Source: Symsagittifera roscoffensis
Lineage: Eukaryota > Xenacoelomorpha > Acoela > Convolutidae
Length of the DNA: 64,000 nucleotides
Assembly: GCF_963678635.1 (NCBI RefSeq)
Contig: NC_087070.1
Location: 49,707,467 to 49,771,466, forward strand
Direction: 5' to 3'
Positions 55,785 through 64,000 of this stretch are shown piece by piece. Every line of letters starts with the position of its first letter. Position 1 is the stretch's first letter. Position numbers and translations under genes: made by a program. The notes beneath the pieces are model-generated. The model made no database searches. It worked only from the letters and a program-made list of their open reading frames with translations, and was not told where the DNA came from.

Positions 55785-57863
55785 CTCAAGTCTCCTGCTG
55801 TAAGGAGAGGCTCAAGTTCCATCATTTTCTCGTGTATCGCGTCGATCTCCTCCAGGTTTGGAGCACCAACCATAGGTTTCCCGATCACGTTTTGTCTCTC
55901 GTGGTCACTTGTGTTTTCACCTTCCAAACCCAGAAGTTCTTCACCCCAGATTTCAATCAAGTCGCCCCTCTGTTCTTTCTGCACTGTCCCTCGGATTTTG
56001 CTCAACAGCTTGTGTGAGTGATGCGACATCCGAGCCAGTCTTACGCATTTGGGCACTGAGAAGGCTTTGTCTATCAATACCCTTTGGCTGGATACTTCCA
56101 CCATCGCCATGTGTAATGGATAGTGGCTGCCACATAGGTTGGCCATCACTGACCCCACTAAGGACTTCGCATTCAAAGGCAGACCATAGGCTTCGTTCAT
56201 GGGAAATCCCATTTCCGCTTCAAGTCCAACCTTCCAGCTCTTGATGTGTTTCTGGGTCACTTGCAACACCCCGGGCCATGACTCCACGCTCAACGCGGTC
56301 ACCATGTAGTGTTCTGACTCTAGCCTCTCCATTGACTGGAGACTGCACATTCTTGAGAAGAATCCCAGAGCTGTTGCTAGGTTCACCGTGGTACTCGCGT
56401 AACACTCAGCCACGATCTGTATTTCACTCTTCTCCCTTTCGGTAATGTCTTCAAACCAGGTGACTAGGTCTTCTTTCTGGAGGGACTGTATCCTGACGCA
56501 TGACCGTCCATCACAGGTGTGCTCGTCATTTCCACACGTCGAATCAAGACAACTGCCCGGCTCCATTTTCTTCACCGACCCTAGTCTACTCGTCACTTCA
56601 CTTGACTCCTTCACCTGAGGCAGGATCAGTCTATGCACTATACTCATTGTCGCCAGATCTTCATCCTCTGCTGGTGCCAATCTCACTCGCTCCGTGACTT
56701 CCTCGATCAGGCTCGCATGGGGATGTAGACACCAGGAGGGCCTCAGCAATTTCCACACCACTCCCAGATTCGTGACCAACATGCCATTCCCGTTACCCAT
56801 CTTCAGTTCGACTCTTTTACTTGAGCGCGGCACACTCATTACTTCTGGTGCCTTCTCGAGAATCAAACCTAAGCTGGTCTCTCTCTCTCTACAGTGTCTA
56901 TCTCCACTATCTTCTCTGTCCAGAACTTTAGCAGCTCCGCCACCTCGTAATTCCTGTGAGCGCCTCCGGCTTCCGATCCAGGAAAGGGTTGTATGCCATC
57001 CCCATCACTCCAGACACATACTGGTACTCTCCCTTTTTATTGGGTTTCAAGTACTCTCTTGACGAGGCCAAGTTACGGTGCACGTCGTGATTCTCCTCGA
57101 ATTTCTTGTTGTAGAATCTCCGTATCTCATCTAATTTCCTGTGGCTCTCTAGAGACTGCCTGGAACCATCCTCCTTTTCTATCCCAGTACTCTGGTATAC
57201 GTTCAAGATGACTGCTGAGACTCTCCTTTCCACCGTCTTGCTTCCGATTGCTCTTTGGTGTCATGCTACGATGGTACTATCAGTCATCATCGACATTATC
57301 CACTTCAAGAAACAGGTAGCATCTTTCCTCCTTGCCAGACTCAAGCCTGAGTTATCCCTAGCAACATGTTGCATCATCACTTGATACAACACCAGACTCT
57401 TGCCTCCCAATTTCAACTTATCATACAACGTCAGTGTCTCCAACTCTATCCCCACCAGGCTCCACGCGAACATCAGTTGTCCTGCGGTTCTAATGAAGGG
57501 ATTCGCCATCAACGGCGATGCCGATGAGGATGTTCTCATCGCTTCTTCAAAATGATCCCTCAACAAGTTCTGCCAAGTTCTCTTCAGTTGGCTCTCCAAT
57601 TCCAATTTGTTGATATCAGCCCTCTCTTGGGTAGCCCAGTTGCGTCGTTTGCGTGACACTCCACTGTCGAGCTTCTTTAGGCGGTCTTCCAATTCCTTCA
57701 ATGTTTCCAAGGCCACCCACCACGGTCGGGAGGTGTTCCTCGTTTTATTCTTCTCAAGAGGATCGCTAGTCACTTGCTTCCCAGTGGCCTGATGTTCATT
57801 TGAGAACCATTCTTTGCCGACGTCCACCTCCCATGCCTGCCCGCTCGTCGAACCTCGTTTCAT
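55757..57863 (-). CDS. gene 2, large helical module with Cys/His motif (copy C)
   Basis: Frames 57,261-57,863, 56,928-57,233 and 55,757-56,866; the first two share a frame. In the last, residues C106, C111, H116, C118 and C123 form C-x4-C-x4-H-x-C-x4-C (56,498-56,551). All five residues are conserved in copies A and B although the surrounding sequence is largely changed. Also has RRKDATCFL, YVSGVMGMAYNPF and SVPKCVRLARMS. Mostly helical; no known enzyme motif. Confidence 0.7.
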
Positions 57864-57881
57864 TTTAGTCTTCTGAGGCTT

Positions 57882-59204
57882 TTAGTCTTCTTCCGTTGTT
57901 GAGCCGGTGGGGATCTCCATCTCTCTTTCTACGTCGAGCAGTTTCCTTGGTTCGTAGCTACTCTTGTAGGCTGCTGTCTTCCATCGTGCCAGAACCATGG
58001 GCCCCGTCTCCCTCAAGTTTTTCTCCGAGACCGCATCCGCTGAAGGACTACCCAATCCCTCAATCTCTCTCTTCCTCTTGCGAGACCTCACGTCTTTACT
58101 TGGGGGCGTTGCCGTTATCATCACTGATTCGACTTCTTTGTCTCCATCCAACCCTTCCAACTCTTGCCTCCCCCCTGCTCGAACCTTAAGGATATTAGTA
58201 CTTTTAATTATATTAATAGTTTCGACCTTGTCCCCCCTTATACTTTCAATTATTTTATTGTCAGTTTTCTGTTTCAGAGTAGGGCTGTTTTTACATTGGT
58301 CCTCTTTGGTCTTCCGTGATGCCTTCCTCAACTCGACCATCTTGCTCAGCAGCTCTCCTCTAGCTTTCTCCTCCAGACCTGTCCCCATCAGGACAGGCTC
58401 TCCGAACTTCACCACCGTGTCCCACAGCTCTTCCTTGAAATCATCCAATGTGATCTCGCCATTCACTTCTTGATTGAAATTGCTCAAGAATTCTCGCCAA
58501 GCTTCCTCATCCAGAGTGCCTAGGAACGCATCCTTGTTTCCCTCGAAGGTGTTCTTCTCCCTTCCTTCTGCGCTCAGGAAAATCATTCCCATATTAGGAG
58601 TATCGCTCGTCAATGGTAACTCTAGATTCTTGCGGGGAGATGAGGTCAGAGGTGGCGTGGCAGTGTCTGCCCAATTTTCTCCACTCAGATCCTTCAACAG
58701 TTCTTGAGTGGTGAATTCCTCCGCTGATGGTTTTGGCTCCGGTGTGTTTCCCACTTCCATATCCTCTCCTGCCTCGCTGAGAGTCTCGTCCATGCTTTCC
58801 TCTCCTGATTCTACTCCTCTTTTCTCAAGAATCCTCCTGAATCGTTCTTCTACAGGGCCGCTCCTTTTATCCCCAGGGGTGCCCACCGATAGGGGTGACG
58901 GTGTCGTCGGACCCGTTTTCTTGTACTCTGTCAGAGCCACATACAATGGGCCTGCTGCGTCCAGCTCCTTCCCCTCCTGTCTCATCTCCACTTGCTCCAG
59001 TCCGTAAGGCGCCCGGTATCTCCTCGTGGCAAACATCATCTCATCTCCTTTCAGTGCGATGTGTCCTTCCTCCACGATCATCCTGCCATCATCCCACACC
59101 GGCAACCTGTTCTCCAGACCCGCCCGCTCAAGTGTTCTCAAGACTTCTCGCACCTCGAATTTCGGGGCATCGAGCCTCTCATCTTCTTTGCTTGAGTCGT
59201 CCAT
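57882..59204 (-). CDS. gene 2, acidic low-complexity module (copy C)
   Basis: 440 open codons, rich in Glu, Ser, Pro and Lys, with an RSRKRKREIEG basic patch and a short LDEEAWREFLSNF block matching EEEWEVHHR regions in A and B. Likely disordered or a linker. Overlaps the previous frame by a frameshift near 59,200; copy B reads the same junction in a single frame. Confidence 0.65.
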   Translation of the reverse strand: MDDSSKEDERLDAPKFEVREVLRTLERAGLENRLPVWDDGRMIVEEGHIALKGDEMMFATRRYRAPYGLEQVEMRQEGKELDAAGPLYVALTEYKKTGPTTPSPLSVGTPGDKRSGPVEERFRRILEKRGVESGEESMDETLSEAGEDMEVGNTPEPKPSAEEFTTQELLKDLSGENWADTATPPLTSSPRKNLELPLTSDTPNMGMIFLSAEGREKNTFEGNKDAFLGTLDEEAWREFLSNFNQEVNGEITLDDFKEELWDTVVKFGEPVLMGTGLEEKARGELLSKMVELRKASRKTKEDQCKNSPTLKQKTDNKIIESIRGDKVETINIIKSTNILKVRAGGRQELEGLDGDKEVESVMITATPPSKDVRSRKRKREIEGLGSPSADAVSEKNLRETGPMVLARWKTAAYKSSYEPRKLLDVEREMEIPTGSTTEED

Positions 59205-62200
59205 GAGTTTATTTTTATATCGCTAGTGTGAAAATAGACTGCTGCAGTGTAGCCGATGAATAGGGGATCCCAGCCATCGGTGAATTCCCTCTGTTGCTCC
59301 TCAGCCGCTGCTCTCGCAAACAGGGACGGGACCACCGGGGAACTGTTCATTCCCAGGGTCATTCTCCTCACTGTTGGGAACTCTGGAATGCTTGTTGGTA
59401 GGACTTCCTTCTCCAGTATTGCCTCTAGCTCCCTCTTCACCAACTCGAAGCTCTTCTTCCATAAGGGAATTCTCAAGACCTCTTGTCCACTCGCCGTCAG
59501 GGGATTTAGGTTGCAGAACTTGGGGTAAGTTTCGATAGGGCCTTCGCGTTTACCTCCCATCCTACACTGCAGTTGTCCTCGGAAACTGTATACCATCAAC
59601 TCTGCATCCTTAACTTTTCCGAGGAGCACCGTGTTGCTCATTTGTGCCCTCAGCACCTCTTGCTGACACCAATTGAGTGTCCTCCCATCCAGTATACTTA
59701 TGAGGCTCAAGACCTCTTGTCCACTCGCCGTCAGGGGATTTAGGTTCCAGAACTTGGGGTAAGTTTCGATGGGGCCTTCGCGTTTACCTCCCATCCTACA
59801 CTGCAGTTGTCCTCGGAAACTGTATACCATCAACTCTGCATCCTTCACTTTTCCGAAGAGCACCGTGTTGCTCATTTGTGCCCTCAGCACCTCTTGCTGA
59901 CACCAATTGAGTGTCGTCCCATCCATTATACTTATGAGGCTCAAGTGGGTCACTGAGTAGCGATAAGCTGTCACCAGAGGATCTGGAAACGCGTACGTCA
60001 CGGCCGGTCCATAAATGCAGGTTACGACCTCCTCTAGCCCCCGGATTATACCCATGGGGCCCCCATTCACTTTCTTCCATTCATCTCGCGTCTTTGGGCT
60101 CTTTTCTTCACCAGTCAGGTGTCGGTTCTGCATCAGGAGGTACTGCACTAGCAGCGTCTTCAGCCCGGCAGCACACTTGTACGAATAGGTGTCAATGCTC
60201 GAGTGGGTTCTTCCCATCGACAGGGGCTCACCATATTTCATTAGCCGATGAAATGACACCAGTTCCCCATGGGTTAGAAGCACCAATGCCAAATATCCGT
60301 CAATCCGGAGTGTTTCCACGCCCCGACTGAACATGTACGCTGGGCCCATATTGAATAGGTACCTCGGGTAAACCAGGTACAGTGCCAACAACAGACTGAT
60401 GGGCATGTTCAGAATTTCCAGTATAAAGGCTCCAAAGATAGTCTCTTTTGCACTGAACACTCCAACCATGAACTCCTTCCCCCAACAAGGACTCAAGAAC
60501 TCAAGAATCTCGTGATCCCTCCTCGTCTTCAGCTCACCCCTTGCGTGCTCCCTCCAGAATCCTCCAATCGTGACCTCGTTGGCCGCTGTGACGAACCTGG
60601 CCACCGTCATTTCCCTTTTCTCGGCCACTTCCAGCTGCTCCTCAAGAAAATCCCAGATTTGCTTCACAAGAGCTGGAGCATTCTCTCTCGTCTTCTCCGT
60701 AGCGTTTTCCAATCTTGGTGTCAGGAAGGGCCATCTGTCTCTCTCTTGTGTCAGTCGATACACCATCGACTCCAGTTGCTTCTCCGTTGCGGCCACATTC
60801 TTCCTTTCATTGCTCGGTCCTCTAGACTTACTGGTGGAGCTTGTGATAGTTACCTCCATGGTTCGAAACCACAGGCTGGCCGTCAGGTGAGTCACTATTG
60901 GATGATCATTCCCTATAGCCGGACTGAGCTTGAGTTGCCTGGCGAAGTTTGATATCTCCAGCAAGAGGACCTCGTCCAATACAATGAGGATGTCAGCCAA
61001 CTCGTAGAAGCCCCTCAACGCGTGGGACACATCCGCCCACGCCGCCGCCAGTTCTGACTTGCGAAGTCTCAAGTTCGTTGGTTCCAACTCCCGATTGGGA
61101 GCTGCCATCAGGATGCGCGACCCATTCCCTTCCGCTATCAAGATCAAGACCGCATATACAAATTGCAGAGCGGGAGGCATGCTCGCGTACCCGGGGGACG
61201 TCGTGAACACTACTTTTGTCTTGGAACCAAATCGTGAGGCAACGTTCTCTTGTACCTCGTTCATCGCTGCAAATAACGTCTGGATAGCTTCCCAAATTCT
61301 CTTCGGCGCTGGTGCATCACCCTTGAGCTGATCAAAAAACCCTGTCGCATGCAAGTGATCATTCATTCCCGCAAACAGTAGTAGCTCGGGCTCGCAAGGC
61401 ATCTCCGATTTTATTGCTACCACCAAGGTTAACATCTGGTTTAGCTCCACTCCCGGTAGTGAGTATATCGAGGTTTCCGGCCAAAACAACTTGGGAGACG
61501 TTCCCTCAAAATCCGATCCCGCGATACCGCTATGATGACCATCCTCGCAGCGGCTGGATCTGCTCTGTCATAAACTGCCAAGGTCTTGGCCAACTGGGTG
61601 TTCCCGCAGGGTTTTCCGTATCTAGGATCGTCTGCCAATCTCGTACCCTCATAAGCGGTGTCCGGCAGTTCCATCTCCCTTGGGTCTAACAGTTTGTCCA
61701 CCACCCTCAACTGTGCTGGAGTTGCCAACCTAATTCTGGTAATGCTTGTTCGATGCTTGGGAGGCTCCACCACGAGTCCCGGACTCCCCAGCATATTGAG
61801 AGGCCTATAATTGATGGGTCCCATGACCGATTTCGTGGGAATCCCAGTCAGATCCGCTGTCTCCATCATTTTCGCTCTTGAGAAATGCGTCTCGTGAGCC
61901 TTCAGCCAGTCCACGCACTGGTGTCTACCCAAGTCTTCATGTGACACCCGCTCAAGACCCAAAGCTTCCGCCAACTCTTGCCTGCACTCCAGATCTTCCA
62001 AGTCCAGCTCTTTCACCTTCTCCACATATCTCGACCTACTGGTCTCCGCCGGCCTCTCCAGTTTTTTGCTCTCCACCACCACCACCGAGGATATTACCGA
62101 ACCCTGAGGAGTTGATGACGTTGTCTCCTCGACCTCCATGGAAGCTGCGCCTGGCAACCTAGTTCGGCTGCTCCTCGAGCTGTCCCTAGAATCGGCCGTC

Positions 62201-62334
62201 GCTCCCAGGCGACTGGATAGAGCTCTCGGGTTGAAGAAAGGTGGATTTGGGGTGGCCCGAACGTGACTTGGGCCGTCTCTAGCAACTCTGCCTCCAACGC
62301 GCTTATGTGTCTTTGGAAGACATAATTTAACCAC
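59138..62334 (-). CDS. gene 2, degenerate SGNH-like and helical module (copy C)
   Basis: Two frames, 61,441-62,334 and 59,138-61,489 (783 codons), joined by a frameshift near 61,490. Contains VIIAVSRDRILREGLP where a GDS block would sit, LLLFAGMNDHLHATG (block III, N43 of the second frame), TTSPGYASMPPALQFVYAVL, then a helical half with NMGPAYMFSRGVETLRIDG, IYGPAVTYAFPDPLVTAYR and NWCQQEVLRAQMS. A hydrophobic stretch (FGAFILEILNMPISLLLALY) could be buried helix or membrane segment. No Asp-x-x-His block is visible, so an active hydrolase is unlikely. Confidence 0.7.
59472..59939 (-). repeat. in-frame 234-bp tandem duplication in copy C gene 2
   Basis: 59,472-59,705 and 59,706-59,939 are almost identical and encode the same 78 residues twice (SLISI-DG-TLNWCQQEV ... 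LTASGQEVL). The unit is a whole number of codons, so the frame stays open. Copies A, B and D have a single version. Confidence 0.9.
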
Positions 62335-63014
62335 TCTACTCCCCTGGGCCTGTCAAAGTGAATCCCGTCTGAGGATGCATCGTCGGGGAAAACAGATCGC
62401 TCCATCTGCTCGGCTACGTCCAGTAGTCCAACGGGGAGGAAGCTCCTTTGGTGTATCTGCCTGATTATTTCATTCAGGTTTCGCACCTTCGTGTTCATCT
62501 CCATCGCATATTGATCCGCCTTCATGTTGTAAGGAATGGTGCACACCGTGAGAATGGCAGGATCCATTTGAATCCGCAATTCCTCAAGGATGCAGCTCAT
62601 CTTGTCATGTAGCCTCGTCACCTTCCTGGCCTCCCCCCTAGACACGTCATTCGTCCCGACCATCAGAGTTACCGTGTAGACTCTTGCCATCCCTAGCATC
62701 TCAAGTGTTGCCAACATCTGTGGCGTCGCAGCTCCAGCGAAACTCAAGATCCCCGTTTGCCAATGTGATTGAATCCGGGTCAGCACCCGCAGCAAGCTGT
62801 CCCCTACGATCAAGTGGACCACCCCCTCTGGCACACGTGGCTGCGTGAGGTATTCCACCCAAGCCGCGTCATGGAAGCAATCCCTCCTGACTCTCTGTGC
62901 CGTGCTCCAATCCACACGATTGTGCCTGTGGTATCTGCCTTCTGTGTTCTTCTTGTAACTTGAGATCACCACACTCCTGATAGGTTGCTCCCTCCACGTC
63001 GAGGGTAGCTCCAC
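62094..63014 (-). CDS. gene 2, SGNH/GDSL hydrolase module (copy C, intact motifs)
   Basis: 306 open codons. Block I LIVGDSLLRVL (S73), block II SFAGAAT (G94), block III MVGTNDVSRG (N122), block V DGIHFDRPRG (D216, H219). The spacing fits a compact SGNH domain of about 180 residues (about 62-240). Such enzymes remove acyl or acetyl groups; related esterase domains are known in ORF1 of some CR1-type non-LTR elements, but here the domain sits in an LTR element. Upstream in the same frame is the coiled-coil module, behind a stop at 63,027. Confidence 0.85.
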   Translation of the reverse strand: MELPSTWREQPIRSVVISSYKKNTEGRYHRHNRVDWSTAQRVRRDCFHDAAWVEYLTQPRVPEGVVHLIVGDSLLRVLTRIQSHWQTGILSFAGAATPQMLATLEMLGMARVYTVTLMVGTNDVSRGEARKVTRLHDKMSCILEELRIQMDPAILTVCTIPYNMKADQYAMEMNTKVRNLNEIIRQIHQRSFLPVGLLDVAEQMERSVFPDDASSDGIHFDRPRGVEWLNYVFQRHISALEAELLETAQVTFGPPQIHLSSTRELYPVAWERRPILGTARGAAELGCQAQLPWRSRRQRHQLLRVR

Positions 63015-64000
63015 TCTTGCTGGACTCTAACGACTCCTTAGCTGTAGCCTCTCGTTCAATTCTCTCAGTCGTGGCGAGCTTCCGCTCACCTGACTACTAT
63101 TCGGGGATGAACTTGGGGTATACCCAGGCAGCGCGACGTCCATCAATGGGCGTATTGCTTGTGTCTCTAGGCCACGCAGGGAGGACGTTGATTCAGTTGG
63201 TATCCACACTTCCAACCCCTCATTCATATGCTCTTGAGCCTAGCGATCAAGGTTAAATCGTCCCTTCGATCTGGGAGCTTCGTCCACCTCCATACGCGAC
63301 TCTGGCCTTGAGCCGGTAACCATTCGCTCCTTGGGCCTAGCCCCTTTCTGCATGTCAAGCTCGCGTTGTCGTTGCTGGATCCTCTCAAGCTTCGAATTCA
63401 GCTGCTCACAATACGCGGCATTCTCTCGCACTCTTTGTTCTTGTAGTTGTTCAGCTTTCAACATATCCAGTTCCCTCCGCGCTTGGTCCTTTTCGACGAC
63501 CGCTTGATCCCTCTCCAGTTTCGCCTGATCTCTCTCAAGCTTCGCTTGATCCCGGTCGAGGTTCGCCTTGTTCCTCTCCCGCTGAGTCCTCTCAAGCTCT
63601 CTCTTCATGATACTGAGGTCCGGATACGCTTCCCCCGTTTGTTGCGCTCGCGACATCGATGGCATCTTACTCGTGCTCTGGCCTGTAGATCTGACTGATG
63701 GTCTGATCGGTAATGGGAACTCCCCTGCGCCATACTCAGTATTGTTGCTCAAGCCAGGGTTCCTTGCCAAGTCGAATCCCCTTATTCCTCCATCCAGGTT
63801 CCAGGACAGCCATCTGGTTTGCTCTTGGTTGGATATTCCATCGGTGGTGTAGCCGACCATTAGAACCGCTTCTGTTGCAGACTCCCGACATTCGCCCTGT
63901 TCCTCCAACTGGAGAATGGCGTTCAGCATCACCGCCATTCTCTCATCCACTTGAGTGTAATCCAGGTCCCTCAGGCGTCTGTACAACTCATCAAGTGTGG
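63015..64000 (-). CDS. gene 2, N-terminal coiled-coil module (copy C, start not shown)
   Basis: Runs in from beyond the window in the frame of 63,240-63,986 and goes on, after a TAG at 63,240, to 63,027. The centre is a coiled coil with repeated LERDQAK units (about 63,460-63,570) and QRQRELDMQK. The head (DELYRRLRDLDYTQ) aligns with the start of copy B. Likely an oligomerisation domain. Confidence 0.65.

Larger units (their letters stand above)
52851..64000 (-). mobile_element. copy C: giant LTR retrotransposon, partial (runs off the window)
   Basis: Minus-strand element of a more divergent subfamily. It shows 3' LTR, duplicated 3' end, and all six modules of gene 2 in the order found in copies A and B. 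Gag and Pol would lie beyond 64,000. Reading frames are the longest of the four copies (783, 440, 369 and 306 codons), so it may be the youngest, although stops at 63,240 and 63,027 and several frameshifts are present. Confidence 0.8.

Noticed and set aside
59138-61489. Gene 2 as an envelope glycoprotein
   Set aside because: It has the position of an envelope gene, but no signal peptide, furin-like site, fusion peptide or clear C-terminal membrane anchor is visible. The hydrophobic stretches look like buried helices.

Overview
This window comes from an animal (metazoan) nuclear genome, most likely an invertebrate. Host DNA is confined to about the first 5.7 kb. It is AT-rich and holds two short exon-like blocks with GT-AG borders on the minus strand, plus a 5'-truncated non-LTR retrotransposon with an (ATT)n tail. 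The species cannot be fixed from sequence alone. One 200-N assembly gap lies at 36,145-36,344.

Everything from about 5.7 kb to 64 kb is a nested stack of one family of unusually large LTR retrotransposons. Copy A (minus, 6,149-28,967) carries a complete set of domains but is decayed. Copy B (plus, about 36,669-52,843) kept its 5' LTR, leader, integrase and everything downstream, but lost gag, protease, RT and RNase H. Copy C (minus, 52,851 to beyond the window) is more divergent and has the longest reading frames. Copy D (plus, about 33,510-36,668) keeps a leader and a gene fragment. Further LTRs lie at 8,703-9,587 (solo LTR inside copy A) and 28,968-33,509.

Reading across copies, the element is LTR (about 0.88 kb), a leader of 1.8 kb or more, gag with coiled coil and CCHC knuckle, then Pol (protease, RT, RNase H, integrase with GPY/F-type tail). 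Pol is fused at its C-terminus to a macrodomain-like domain. A spacer of about 0.37 kb follows, then a second gene of about 9 kb ('gene 2'), a 3' UTR, a polypurine tract and the LTR. An undamaged unit would be about 23-24 kb.

Gene 2 sits where an envelope gene would be but does not look like one. It starts with a coiled coil, then a canonical SGNH/GDSL hydrolase domain (GDSL, GTND and DGIH blocks, intact in copy C). A degenerate SGNH-like domain (G[IM]NDHL block), a long helical region, an acidic low-complexity region, a large domain with an invariant Cys/His motif and a basic tail follow. Comparing copies suggests it was once one polyprotein of about 3,000 codons. This giant, macrodomain- and esterase-bearing element is the most interesting object in the window.

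Insertion order can be read: copy A sits inside an LTR with a 3-bp duplication (AAC), a solo LTR sits inside copy A with another 3-bp duplication (GAT), copy B sits inside the 3' LTR of copy D, and copy C interrupts the 3' LTR of copy B. All copies carry stops and frameshifts, so none in view is autonomous, although several copy C domains are individually intact.
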